Of a DNA stretch of 18,431 bases, positions 1 through 8,431 are shown in pieces. Position 1 is the stretch's first letter, and every line of letters begins with the position of its first letter. The DNA is from Pseudomonadota bacterium (GTDB lineage Bacteria > Pseudomonadota > Alphaproteobacteria > Acetobacterales > Acetobacteraceae). The stretch covers positions 1 to 18,431 of the forward strand of contig JAKBAQ010000026.1 of NCBI GenBank assembly GCA_021808985.1, written 5' to 3'. A program made the position numbers and the translations under genes. The notes beneath the pieces were generated by a model. The model was not told the DNA's origin. It did not search any database and saw only the letters and a program-made list of their open reading frames with translations.

Positions 1-1
1 A

Positions 2-1162
2 TTCGCCATCTGGCTGACCCCCGAGACCATGCCCTTCGTGCTGATGGCCTTCGCGGCGCTGCTGCTGCGCTGGCTGTATGTGCCGCTGGGCAAGACGATG
101 ACCGCCTGCGCGGCTGGGTTTTTTGATGTGCTGGGCATCGCGCTGATGCTCGACCCGCCGCAGGGCGGCTGGGGCGTGCCGGAGATTGACCGTCTCTCGC
201 TGGTGTACGTGGTGCTGGGCATGCTGCTGCTGGGCGGGGCTGGCGTGCTGTGGCTGCTGGAGACGCGCTGGCGGCCAAAACACGCCCGCCCGCTGGGGGC
301 GGCGCTGATGGCGGGGCTGATCGTATTCTGGGTGGCGATGTTCCCGAAGGTGGCGATGGGGCCGTATGGCGTTTTGCCGGCGGCGGCGGCGCGCGATTTC
401 TTTGGCCTGATCGCGGAGCGGCAGCCGGTGCGCGGGTGGGCGTTGCTGGCCTATCTGGGGCCAGGAGCGCTGGCGCTGGCCTATGCGCTGTGGCGCGCGG
501 CGGGCCGGGCGCGCTGGCTGTGGCTCTATATCGCGGCGTGCGACGCCGTGGCGCTGGCCATTGGCGCGCGGTTCGTGCTGTTCGTGGAATTTGCCCCGGC
601 GCTGGCGGCGGTGCTGCTGCCGGTGGCGCTGAGCGAGGCGAGCCTGCGCTTCGCGGCGCGGCCAGTGCTGGCCATGCTCGCGCGCCTGGGGCTGCTGGTG
701 GCCGTGCTGCTGGCGCCGGTAGCCGCGGCGGGGCTTGGCAAGCCGCGCGCGGCGCGTGGCACGGCGGGGGCGCATTATCCCTCGTGCAACCTGCGCGAAA
801 TCGCGCCCCTGCTGGTGCAGGCGGCCGGCCAGGTGGTGCTGGCCGAGGCGCAGGATACGCCGGAGCTGCTGTACCGCACGCGGGTGGAGACGGTGGGGTC
901 GCTGTATCAGCACGGCCTGCCGGGCTATCTGCGGGACCGTGCGGCATGGCGCGCAACGCCGGGCACGCGGGTGCCAGCCGCCGTGCTGGCCACCGGCGCG
1001 CGCTTCGTGCTGTTCTGCCCGCATGCGGGGCGCTACCCGCTGGTCGCGAATTTGCCGCCGCTCACGTTATGGGACGCGCTGAAGGCAGGCGCCGCACCGC
1101 CCTGGCTGCAACTGCTGGGCAGCAACGCGCAGGGCTGGCGGCTCTATAAAATAACCTTCTGA
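2..1162 (+). CDS. Multi-pass membrane protein, probable GT-C-type glycosyltransferase (5' end outside window)
   Basis: The reading frame is open from the first complete codon at position 2, so the gene very probably starts upstream; the ATG at 29 is internal-looking (residues FAIWLTPET precede it in frame). About seven to eight hydrophobic segments occupy the first 240 visible residues. A soluble tail of about 135 residues follows, ending WRLYKITF. A long membrane half followed by a periplasm-sized C-terminal domain is the layout of GT-C (ArnT/GT39-like) lipid-linked sugar transferases, but the catalytic N-terminal loop would lie outside the window, so the family is an inference. The last 19 bp overlap the 3' end of anmK tail to tail. 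Codon use is GC3-rich like the neighbours. It could equally be another polytopic envelope protein. Confidence 0.7.
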   Translation, partial: FAIWLTPETMPFVLMAFAALLLRWLYVPLGKTMTACAAGFFDVLGIALMLDPPQGGWGVPEIDRLSLVYVVLGMLLLGGAGVLWLLETRWRPKHARPLGAALMAGLIVFWVAMFPKVAMGPYGVLPAAAARDFFGLIAERQPVRGWALLAYLGPGALALAYALWRAAGRARWLWLYIAACDAVALAIGARFVLFVEFAPALAAVLLPVALSEASLRFAARPVLAMLARLGLLVAVLLAPVAAAGLGKPRAARGTAGAHYPSCNLREIAPLLVQAAGQVVLAEAQDTPELLYRTRVETVGSLYQHGLPGYLRDRAAWRATPGTRVPAAVLATGARFVLFCPHAGRYPLVANLPPLTLWDALKAGAAPPWLQLLGSNAQGWRLYKITF

Positions 1163-2226
1163 AGCCGCCCGCCGGTGAGCGGGTGGGCGACCCCGGTGGT
1201 CGTGGGCAGGGAGAGCGGCAGGCCCCTTAGCGAGCGCACGGCCAGATAGGCGAAGCATTGCGCCTCCAGCGCGTCGCCATCCCATCCGGCGGCCTCCACC
1301 GGCTGCACCGGGGCGGCGAATGCCTGTTGCAGCCCGGCCATCAGCACGGGGTTCTTGCGCCCGCCGCCGCCCACCAGCACACGCAGCGGCGCGGCGGGCA
1401 GCGGCGCGGCGGCGATGGCGCGGGTGCAGAAGGCGGCCAGGGTGGCGGCGGCGTTCGCGGCTTCAAGCCCCGCCGTGGCCTGGGCGATGAGTGCGGAGAA
1501 GGTGAGCCGGTCCAGCGATTTTGGCGCTGGCCTGGCGAAGTAGGGATGCGCCAGCAGGGTGGCCAGCCGGGCCTCGTCCACGCTGCCGCTGGCGGCCAGG
1601 GCGCCGTCCTTGTCATAAGGCTGGCCGAGATGGGCCTGCGCCAGATCATCCAGCGGGCCGTTGCCGGGGCCGGTGTCGCAGGCGAGAATCTCCCCATCCG
1701 CGCCAAGCCAGGTGATGTTGGCGACGCCGCCGATATTTATGATCAGCAATGGCTTGGGCAGCGCGCGGGCCATGGCGGCATGGAAGAGCGGGGCGAGCGG
1801 CGCGCCCTGGCCGCCGGCGGCCACATCGGCGGAGCGGAAATCATGCACCACCTGGGTGCGGGTGAAGCGGGCCAGCAGGGCGGCGTCGCCGATCTGCCAG
1901 GTGCGGCGCCGCTCGGGCGCGTGCAAAATGGTCTGGCCATGAAAACCGATGACATCGGCGCTGCGCCCGGCCAGCGCGGCGGCGATGGCGTGGTCGCGCG
2001 TCAGGCGCGCTTCCACGTCCTTCAGGAAGGCATCGTCCGGCGCCAGGGTGGGGGCGAGGTCGAGCAGGCGGCGCAGGTCGGCGCGCAGCGCATCCTCATA
2101 AGCCAGCATGGCGGTGGGGCCGAAATGGGTGATGTGCTCGCCATCGGTCTCCAGCCAGGCGACATCCACGCCATCGAGCGAGGTGCCGGACATAAGGCCG
2201 ATGGCGCGGGTTGATTTATTGGGCAT
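1144..2226 (-). CDS. anmK: Anhydro-N-acetylmuramic acid kinase
   Basis: The 360-residue product matches the usual length of AnmK, which phosphorylates and opens 1,6-anhydro-MurNAc to MurNAc-6-phosphate in the cytoplasm during cell-wall recycling. Visible family motifs are GLMSGTSLDGVDVAW (residues 10-24, ATP/phosphate loop), GFHGQT (94-99), NIGGVANIT (164-172) and DTGPGN (184-189), whose Asp is the expected catalytic base region. The start is the ATG at 2224-2226. It faces away from the GT87-type gene across 44 bp, and its stop codon (TAG) lies inside the last codons of the convergent membrane gene. In this window nagZ supplies an upstream step of the same recycling route. I see no strong ribosome binding site in front of it. 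Identification is secure from motifs. Confidence 0.96.
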   Translation of the reverse strand: MPNKSTRAIGLMSGTSLDGVDVAWLETDGEHITHFGPTAMLAYEDALRADLRRLLDLAPTLAPDDAFLKDVEARLTRDHAIAAALAGRSADVIGFHGQTILHAPERRRTWQIGDAALLARFTRTQVVHDFRSADVAAGGQGAPLAPLFHAAMARALPKPLLIINIGGVANITWLGADGEILACDTGPGNGPLDDLAQAHLGQPYDKDGALAASGSVDEARLATLLAHPYFARPAPKSLDRLTFSALIAQATAGLEAANAAATLAAFCTRAIAAAPLPAAPLRVLVGGGGRKNPVLMAGLQQAFAAPVQPVEAAGWDGDALEAQCFAYLAVRSLRGLPLSLPTTTGVAHPLTGGRLQKVIL

Positions 2227-2270
2227 AATGGCCGTGCTACGCGTTGTTGCAAAAATAGTTAAGGGGCGGC

Positions 2271-3521
2271 ATGGGCAGAGTGTGGCAACGGTTACGGGAA
2301 GACGCGCGGGTGGCCGGCTGGATGCTGAGCCACGGCGCGCTGATCACGTTCTGGCTGCTGCTGTTCGGCATATTCCTCGGGCATATGCGCCAGCGTCTGG
2401 GCTATCTCACCGCGCACCGGCCCATTGCCAACGACCTGCCATGCAAAAGCCCCGAGTGCGATTTCTCGGTGTTCTGGCCGGCCGGGCGGCTCGCGCGTGA
2501 ACATGCCTATCATCTCCTCTACACGCCCGGGCTTTTCAGCCGGGCGGCGGACGCCATGCTGCGGCCGGGCAGCCATATCCAAACGTTTTTCTACCCGCCG
2601 CCCACGCTGCTGGCGGTGGCGCTGGTCTCGCATCTGCCGTTCGAATGGGGGTTTTTCGTCTGGACGGCCACGCTCCTCCTGCTCGCCGCCGCCGTGCTGC
2701 GCCTGGCGCGGGTGCCATGGGGGGTGATCCTCGCGGGGCTGTTCAGCCCGGCGGGGCTGTGGTGCCTGGAGCTTGGGCAGTTCGGCATCATTGGTGGGGC
2801 GCTGCTTGTCGCGGGGGTGGTGCTCTCGCGCCGCGCGCCATGGCGCGCGGGCGGGCTGCTGGCGGTTTTGGGCCTGAAGCCGCAGCTCGGCCTGCTGGTG
2901 CCCGCGTTGTTCTGGGGGCAGCGCAACTGGCGGGCCTTGTGCGCGTTCGCGGCGATATGCGCGGGGCTTTGCCTGCTCACGCTCCTGCTGTTCGGCTGGG
3001 GGGTGTGGGCGGCCTATTTCACGGCCGGGCGCGGGCAGTCCATCAGCGTCGCCGATGTCGCCTTCAACCCGGGGACATATCAGGGCTGGGGCGTTTCGGT
3101 GTTCTGGATGGCCAGAAGCCTGCATGCGGGGTTGGCCCTGGCTTATGCCGCGCAGGCGCTCTCGGCCCTGGCGGCGGCGGCCCTGGTGTGGTGGATATGG
3201 CGCCGGGAGGGGGTGGAGCCGCTCGATGCCATGGCCCTGACGGTGTTCCTCTCCCTGCTTGCCACCCCTTACGGCTATTCGGATGACATGGTGGCCTATT
3301 CCATCGCCCTGGCCTGGCTCGTCTGGCGGCGGGGCTGGCGGATCGGCCTGCTGGACGTGTTCTTCTGGTTCTGGCCGATGCTCTGCATCGATGTCGCCGC
3401 GAAAACCGGCATCCTGTTCACGCCCCTGGTGGTGGGCCTGGCGGCGGCGCGCACCTGGCATCGGGCAGGTTTGCCGCTGCCGCATTTGCCGCGCCGGGCG
3501 GCTGTGCTACCCCGCGCCTGA
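2271..3521 (+). CDS. GT87/DUF2029-type polytopic membrane glycosyltransferase
   Basis: This 416-residue protein has roughly nine or ten hydrophobic segments. After the first membrane segment (residues about 22-38) comes a periplasmic loop with CDFSVFWPAGRLA (63-75), then FFYPPPTLLAVAL (106-118). An acidic residue in the first loop (D64 here) followed by a Tyr-Pro-Pro motif at the next membrane segment is the pattern of the GT87/DUF2029 family of polyprenyl-phosphate-sugar-dependent mannosyl- or arabinosyltransferases (GT-C fold; PimE is the best-known member). Substrate and product cannot be told from sequence. The start ATG follows AAGGGG at 2261-2266. The gene reads towards tyrS with a 15-nt gap, so the two may be co-transcribed, although a functional link is not evident. 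The family call is fairly firm; the sugar is unknown. Confidence 0.82.
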   Translation: MGRVWQRLREDARVAGWMLSHGALITFWLLLFGIFLGHMRQRLGYLTAHRPIANDLPCKSPECDFSVFWPAGRLAREHAYHLLYTPGLFSRAADAMLRPGSHIQTFFYPPPTLLAVALVSHLPFEWGFFVWTATLLLLAAAVLRLARVPWGVILAGLFSPAGLWCLELGQFGIIGGALLVAGVVLSRRAPWRAGGLLAVLGLKPQLGLLVPALFWGQRNWRALCAFAAICAGLCLLTLLLFGWGVWAAYFTAGRGQSISVADVAFNPGTYQGWGVSVFWMARSLHAGLALAYAAQALSALAAAALVWWIWRREGVEPLDAMALTVFLSLLATPYGYSDDMVAYSIALAWLVWRRGWRIGLLDVFFWFWPMLCIDVAAKTGILFTPLVVGLAAARTWHRAGLPLPHLPRRAAVLPRA

Positions 3522-3536
3522 GAGGGTTTGAAAAAC

Positions 3537-4769
3537 ATGGCGAAGAGTGAGTTTCTGGCCGAGGCGAAGGCGCGCGGCTTTGTGTTTCAATGCACGGACG
3601 AGGAGGCGCTGGACGCCGCCTGCGCCGCCGGGCGCATCGCGGGCTATGCCGGGTTCGACCTGACAGCCGAGAGCCTGCATGTCGGCCATATGATCCCCAT
3701 CATGCTGCTGCGCCTGTTCCAGAAGCACGGGCACCGCCCGGTGGCGCTCATGGGCGGGGGGACGACGCGGATCGGCGATCCCTCCTTCCGCGAGGAGGCG
3801 CGCCAGCTGCTCTCCGATGAGCAGATCGCGAAAAACCTCATCGGCATCCGCCGCAATATCGAGGCGTTCATCACCTTCGGCGCCGGCCCGAATGACGCCG
3901 TGCTGGTCAACAACGCCGACTGGCTGGACCGGCTGAGCTATATCGAGCTGCTGCGCGAGGTGGGGGTGCATTTCTCGGTCAACCGCATGCTCGCCTTCGA
4001 TTCCGTGCGCTCCCGGCTGGAGCGCGAGCAGGGGCTCACCTTCCTGGAATTCAACTACTCCATTTTGCAAAGTTATGATTTCCGGGAGCTGAGCCGCCAG
4101 TATGGCGTGGTTTTGCAGATGGGCGGCTCCGACCAGTGGGGCAATATCGTCTCCGGCGTGGATCTGGTGCGCCGGACCGACCAGAAAGGCGTGTTCGGCC
4201 TCACGACACCGCTGATCACCACGGCATCGGGCGCCAAGATGGGCAAATCGGCGGCGGGGGCGGTGTGGCTCTCGGCCGAAAAGCTCAGCCCCTATCATTA
4301 CTGGCAGTTCTGGCGCAACACCGAGGATGCGGATGTCGGCCGGTTTCTGAAACTCTTCACCGATCTGCCGCTGGATGAGATCGCGCGGCTGGAGGCGCTG
4401 GGCGGTGCTGAGCTGAACGGCGCCAAGGTGATTCTGGCGACCGAGGCGACCGCGCTGGCGCATGGCCGCGCGGCGGCGGCCGAGGCGGCGGCGGCGGCGC
4501 ATAAAATCTTCAGCCAGGGCGGCACGGCCGAGGGGCTGCCGAGCGTGGACATTCCGGCGGCGGAATTCGGCGCCGGGCTGGCGGCGTTCGCGCTGTTCGC
4601 GCGCGCGGGGCTGGCCGCCAGCAATGGCGAGGCGCGGCGGCTGATCCGCGGCGGCGGCGCGCGGCTTAACGATGTGGTGCTGGCCGATGAGGCGCAGATG
4701 ATCGCCCCCGCGCCGGAGATGAAGCTCTCCGCCGGTCGCAAGCAGCATGTTCTGGTGAAGCTGACCTGA
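3537..4769 (+). CDS. tyrS: Tyrosyl-tRNA synthetase
   Basis: This class I aminoacyl-tRNA synthetase charges tRNA-Tyr in the cytoplasm. From the ATG at 3537 it has 410 residues, normal for bacterial TyrS. The HIGH-type motif is HVGH (48-51), the KMSKS loop is KMGKS (234-238), and an S4 RNA-binding domain occupies the C-terminus (roughly residues 345-410, including SNGEARRLIRGGGARLND). I chose ATG 3537 over the in-frame TTG at 3528 because the Shine-Dalgarno-like GAGAGGG at 3520-3526 is 10 nt from the ATG but only 1 nt from the TTG. The gene follows the GT87-type gene by 15 nt. A hairpin begins 13 nt after the stop. No oddities are seen in the active-site motifs. Confidence 0.97.
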   Translation: MAKSEFLAEAKARGFVFQCTDEEALDAACAAGRIAGYAGFDLTAESLHVGHMIPIMLLRLFQKHGHRPVALMGGGTTRIGDPSFREEARQLLSDEQIAKNLIGIRRNIEAFITFGAGPNDAVLVNNADWLDRLSYIELLREVGVHFSVNRMLAFDSVRSRLEREQGLTFLEFNYSILQSYDFRELSRQYGVVLQMGGSDQWGNIVSGVDLVRRTDQKGVFGLTTPLITTASGAKMGKSAAGAVWLSAEKLSPYHYWQFWRNTEDADVGRFLKLFTDLPLDEIARLEALGGAELNGAKVILATEATALAHGRAAAAEAAAAAHKIFSQGGTAEGLPSVDIPAAEFGAGLAAFALFARAGLAASNGEARRLIRGGGARLNDVVLADEAQMIAPAPEMKLSAGRKQHVLVKLT

Positions 4770-4782
4770 ATTGGCGTTTTTT

Positions 4783-4809
4783 GCGGCACCCTGCCTCGTG
4801 GGGTGCCGC
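4783..4809 (+). terminator. 9-bp perfect hairpin after tyrS
   Basis: GCGGCACCC (4783-4791) pairs perfectly with GGGTGCCGC (4801-4809) around a 9-nt loop, starting 13 nt after the tyrS stop. The position suits a transcript end, but the run of six T lies just before the stem (4777-4782), not after it, so it is not a canonical intrinsic terminator in either direction. It may be an RNA-stabilising 3' hairpin or a pause site. The dyad is certain; the function is inferred. Confidence 0.45.
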
Positions 4810-4932
4810 GCTCGCCCATCCGCAAATCATTCTCCTCCGCCCGCGGCTGGTTGAACAATTCAGGCGGCATCTTCAACATTGCCAAACTTGTGTTTGCGTG
4901 GTGTGTGAGATGCATCAGCCGGAGGAGAGCGC

Positions 4933-7900
4933 ATGTCCGTCCACGCCGCGATCACGCATCGTACATCCTATAAATATGACCGCCCCGTCACCCTTGGCCC
5001 GCAGACCATCCGCCTGCGCCCCGCCCCGCATGCGCGCACGCCCATCCTCTCTTATGCGCTGAAGGTCTCGCCGCAGCCGCACTTCCTCAACTGGCAGCAG
5101 GACCCGCAAGGCAATTTCATGGCCCGCGTGGTGTTCCCCGAGCGGGTGACGCGCTTTGAGGTGGTGGTGGACCTGGTGGCCGACATGGCGACCATCAACC
5201 CGTTCGATTTTTTTCTGGAGCCGGAAGCGGAGACCTATCCGTTCGCCTATGCCGACATTCTGGCCGAGGAGCTGGCGCCCTTCAGGGTGCTGCACCCGCC
5301 CGGCGAGAAATTGCAGGCGCTGATCAGCGAGGCGCGCGCCGGCCAGGGCGATGCAAAACCCCGCATGGTGGATATGCTGGTGCTCATCAACCGGATGATC
5401 GCCGAGCGGATATCCTATGTGGTGCGCATGGAGCCCGGCGTGTGGAGCCCGGAGCAGACATTGACGCAGGCCAAGGGCTCCTGCCGCGACTCCGCCTGGC
5501 TGCTGGTGAATTTGCTGCGCCATCTGGGCTTCGCGGCGCGGTTCGTCTCGGGCTATCTCATCCAGCTGGTCGCCGATGTGAAGCCGGTGGATGGCGGCGC
5601 GGCTGGCCCGGCGGCGGATTTCACCGACCTGCACGCCTGGGCGGAGGTGTATCTGCCCGGCGCCGGGTGGATCGGCCTGGACGCGACCTCCGGCCTGCTG
5701 GCTGGTGAGGGGCATATTCCGCTGGCGGCAACTCCCTCGCCAAGCTCTGCGGCGGCGATTTCCGGGCTGGTCGGCGAGTGCGAGACCGAATTCAGCTTTG
5801 ACATGAAAGTGACCCGCGTGGCCGAGACCCCGCGCGTGACCAAGCCCTACACCGCGCGCATGTGGCAGGATATTCTGGCGCGGGGCAGGGCGGTGGACGC
5901 CGCGCTGGCCCGCGCCGATGTGCGCCTGACCATGGGCGGCGAGCCGACCTTCGTCGCGGCCTCCGATTTCGAGGCGCCGGAATGGAATATCGACGCGCTG
6001 GGGCCGACCAAGCGGCGCTTCGCCGGGCGGCTGATCCGCGGCCTCACCCCGCTATGGGGCAAGGGCGCGGCGCTCACCCACAACATGGGCAAGCATTATC
6101 CCGGCGAGCAGCTGCCGCGCTGGGCGATCCACGCGCATTGGCGCGCCGATGGCGAGCCGGTATGGAAAAACCCTGGCCTGCTGGCGAGCGATGACGACCA
6201 GGACAATGCGGCGGCGGCGGATGCCGCGGCCTTCGCGGCGGCGCTGGCGGCGCGGCTGCGGGTTGATCCGGCTCTGGTGAACCAGGCCCATGAGGATATC
6301 CATTATTATCTCTGGCGCGAGAAGCGCCTGCCCGCCAACGTGGTGGCCATGGAGTCCCAGCTGGCGGACCCGCTGGAGCGCGCGCGCCTGGCCAAGGTGT
6401 TCGGCCAGGGGCTGGCGGCACCCGTGGGCAGCGTGCTGCCGCTGCGCCGCGTGCTCATGGATGGCGCGCGCGTGTGGCAGAGCGGCAAATGGTTCTTCCG
6501 CGACGATGTGCTCTTCCTCATCCCCGGTGATTCGCCGCTGGGGCTGCGCCTGCCGCTGGATAGCCTGCCCTGGGCCGACCCGGCGCATATTGAGAGCGAA
6601 TTCGCGGCTGACCCGTTCGCCCCGCGCGCGCCCCTGCCCAAGCGCGACGCCATGCAGATGACGCGCGCTGGCCATGGCGGCGGCATCGCGGGCTTCCGCC
6701 CCGTGCCGCAGGATGCGCCGGTGGTGGGGCGCGAGGAGCCGGGGGTGGTGCGCACCGCGCTGGCGGTGGAAGCGCGCGAGGGCAAGCTGCATGTGTTCTA
6801 CCCGCCGCTCCACGATGTGGGCGACTGGCTGGAGCTGACCGCCGCGGTGGAGGAAACCGCCGCCGCCATGGGCCGCAAGGTGGTGTTGGAAGGCTACCTG
6901 CCGCCGGAGGACCCGCGGGTGATCAACTTCTCCGTCACGCCCGACCCTGGCGTGATCGAGGCGAACATCCACCCCGCCGCCAGCTGGGGCGAGATCGTGG
7001 AGCGTACCGAACAGCTCTATGAGGTGGCGCGCGAGGTGGGGCTGATGAGCGAGAAGTTCATGCTCGATGGCCGGCATGTGGGCACTGGCGGGGGCAACCA
7101 TGTGGTGATGGGCGGCGCCACGCCCGCTGACAGCCCGTTTTTGCGCAGGCCGGACCTGCTCAAATCCATGCTGGGATTCTGGCATAACCACCCGAGCTTA
7201 AGCTTCCTCTTCAGCGGCCTGTTCATCGGGCCGTCGAGCCAGCATCCGCGCATCGACGAGGCGCGCGAGGACGCCCTCAACGAGCTGGAAATCGCCTTCC
7301 AGCAGGTGAGTGCGGCCGCCCACACGCCGCCCTGGCTGGTGGACCGGCTGTTCCGCAACATCCTGGCCGACATGACCGGCAACGGCCACCGCACGGAATT
7401 CTGCATCGACAAGATGTATGCCCCCAATGGCGGCTCTGGCCGGCGCGGGCTGGTGGAGTTCCGCGCCTTCGAGATGCCGCCGCACGCGCAGATGTCCGCC
7501 GCGCAGGTGCTGCTGATGCGCTCGGCCATCGCCGCCTTCTGGAACAAGCCCTATGAGCGGCGGCTGATCCGCTGGGGCACGCGGCTGCATGATGAATTTC
7601 TGCTGCCGCATTACGCGCAGGCTGATTTTCAGGACGCGCTGGCCGAGCTCGCGGCTTTTGGTTTCGCGCTGGACCCGCAATGGTTCGCCCCGCATCTGGA
7701 ATTCCGTTTCCCGCAGGTGGGCGAGATCGTGCTGCGCGACATGCGCGTGGAGCTGCGCCACGCGCTGGAGCCGTGGCATGTTCTGGGCGAGGAACAAACC
7801 TCCGGCGGCACCGCCCGCTATGTCGACAGCTCCGCCGAGCGGCTGCAGGCCAAGGTCTCCGGCTGGGTGGATGAGCGTTATGCCCTAGCCTGCAACGGCG

Positions 7901-8250
7901 CCGCGCTGCCGCTGCAAAAAACCGAAGTGCCGGGCGAATATGTGGCCGGCGTGCGCTTCAAGGCCTGGCAGCCTTATTCGGCGCTGCACCCCACCATCCC
8001 GGCGCAGGTGCCCCTGGTGTTCGACGTGTACGACAAATGGTCCGGCCGCAGCATTGGCGGCATGAGCCACCATGTCGCGCATCCGGGCGGGCGGGCCTAT
8101 GATGATTTCCCCGTGAACGCCCATGCGGCGGAGGCACGCCGGCGCGCGCGCTTCTTCCCCTTCGGCCATACGCCGGGGCCGATGGCGCCGCCACGCGAGG
8201 TGCGCGCGGTTGAGTATCCCCGCACGCTGGACCTGCGGCGCGATGCTTAA
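4933..8250 (+). CDS. Transglutaminase-like / DUF2126 large protein
   Basis: This 1105-residue protein opens with a bacterial transglutaminase N-terminal beta domain (about 1-90, HRTSYKYDRPVTLGPQTIRL), followed by a papain-like transglutaminase core with its catalytic triad: C184 in KGSCRDSAW, H234 in DLHAW and D250 in GLDATSG. From about residue 327 (TMGGEPTF) to the end it is the long DUF2126 region. This two-part architecture and length are typical of the family. No signal peptide is seen. Relatives usually sit with a circularly permuted ATP-grasp protein and an alpha-E domain protein, and the set is thought to build or modify peptides; neither partner is present here. GGAGG at 4921-4925, 7 nt before the ATG, is a strong ribosome binding site. 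A 62-residue gene overlaps its last 8 nt. The real substrate is unknown. Confidence 0.93.
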   Translation: MSVHAAITHRTSYKYDRPVTLGPQTIRLRPAPHARTPILSYALKVSPQPHFLNWQQDPQGNFMARVVFPERVTRFEVVVDLVADMATINPFDFFLEPEAETYPFAYADILAEELAPFRVLHPPGEKLQALISEARAGQGDAKPRMVDMLVLINRMIAERISYVVRMEPGVWSPEQTLTQAKGSCRDSAWLLVNLLRHLGFAARFVSGYLIQLVADVKPVDGGAAGPAADFTDLHAWAEVYLPGAGWIGLDATSGLLAGEGHIPLAATPSPSSAAAISGLVGECETEFSFDMKVTRVAETPRVTKPYTARMWQDILARGRAVDAALARADVRLTMGGEPTFVAASDFEAPEWNIDALGPTKRRFAGRLIRGLTPLWGKGAALTHNMGKHYPGEQLPRWAIHAHWRADGEPVWKNPGLLASDDDQDNAAAADAAAFAAALAARLRVDPALVNQAHEDIHYYLWREKRLPANVVAMESQLADPLERARLAKVFGQGLAAPVGSVLPLRRVLMDGARVWQSGKWFFRDDVLFLIPGDSPLGLRLPLDSLPWADPAHIESEFAADPFAPRAPLPKRDAMQMTRAGHGGGIAGFRPVPQDAPVVGREEPGVVRTALAVEAREGKLHVFYPPLHDVGDWLELTAAVEETAAAMGRKVVLEGYLPPEDPRVINFSVTPDPGVIEANIHPAASWGEIVERTEQLYEVAREVGLMSEKFMLDGRHVGTGGGNHVVMGGATPADSPFLRRPDLLKSMLGFWHNHPSLSFLFSGLFIGPSSQHPRIDEAREDALNELEIAFQQVSAAAHTPPWLVDRLFRNILADMTGNGHRTEFCIDKMYAPNGGSGRRGLVEFRAFEMPPHAQMSAAQVLLMRSAIAAFWNKPYERRLIRWGTRLHDEFLLPHYAQADFQDALAELAAFGFALDPQWFAPHLEFRFPQVGEIVLRDMRVELRHALEPWHVLGEEQTSGGTARYVDSSAERLQAKVSGWVDERYALACNGAALPLQKTEVPGEYVAGVRFKAWQPYSALHPTIPAQVPLVFDVYDKWSGRSIGGMSHHVAHPGGRAYDDFPVNAHAAEARRRARFFPFGHTPGPMAPPREVRAVEYPRTLDLRRDA

Positions 8251-8431
8251 AAACCTCATCCGCCGGCTCCAGCGCTACGCCTTCGCCGAATTGTTCAACG
8301 AGCTGGCGGCGATCAGGCTGGAACTGGCCCGGCGCAACGAGGTGCTGGAAGGCGCGCTGCTGGCGCTGGCGCTGGCGCGCGAGCAGACGGCTCAGCCAAG
8401 CTCCAGCAGTTCCAGCAACGAGGCGGCGTAG
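8243..8431 (+). CDS. Small 62-residue hypothetical protein coupled to the DUF2126 gene
   Basis: An ATG lies inside the end of the DUF2126 gene (ATGCTTAA, 8-nt overlap) and opens a 62-codon frame. Residues 1-48 look like a single long amphipathic helix rich in Leu, Ala, Arg and Glu (MLKNLIRRLQRYAFAELF, then repeated Leu/Ala heptad-like spacing), followed by a Ser-rich tail ending SNEAA. Nearly all codons in the first 50 end in G or C, the bias of true genes here, which argues against chance. There is no clear ribosome binding site, so translation would depend on coupling. The last 40 bp overlap the 3' end of the facing glycosyltransferase gene. There is no signal peptide or recognised domain. 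I do not recognise the family; it could be a small partner or scaffold of the upstream enzyme, or a non-functional frame. Confidence 0.6.
   Translation: MLKNLIRRLQRYAFAELFNELAAIRLELARRNEVLEGALLALALAREQTAQPSSSSSSNEAA

Noticed and set aside
2292..3485. Minus-strand 397-residue frame
   Set aside because: Antisense to the GT87-type gene; Gln/Arg/His-rich shadow translation typical of high-GC DNA.
3507..4748. Minus-strand 413-residue frame
   Set aside because: Exactly opposite tyrS, with shadow composition and no recognisable domain.
4777..4809. Canonical Rho-independent terminator for tyrS
   Set aside because: The stem is perfect but no T-run follows it on either strand, so I list it only as a hairpin.
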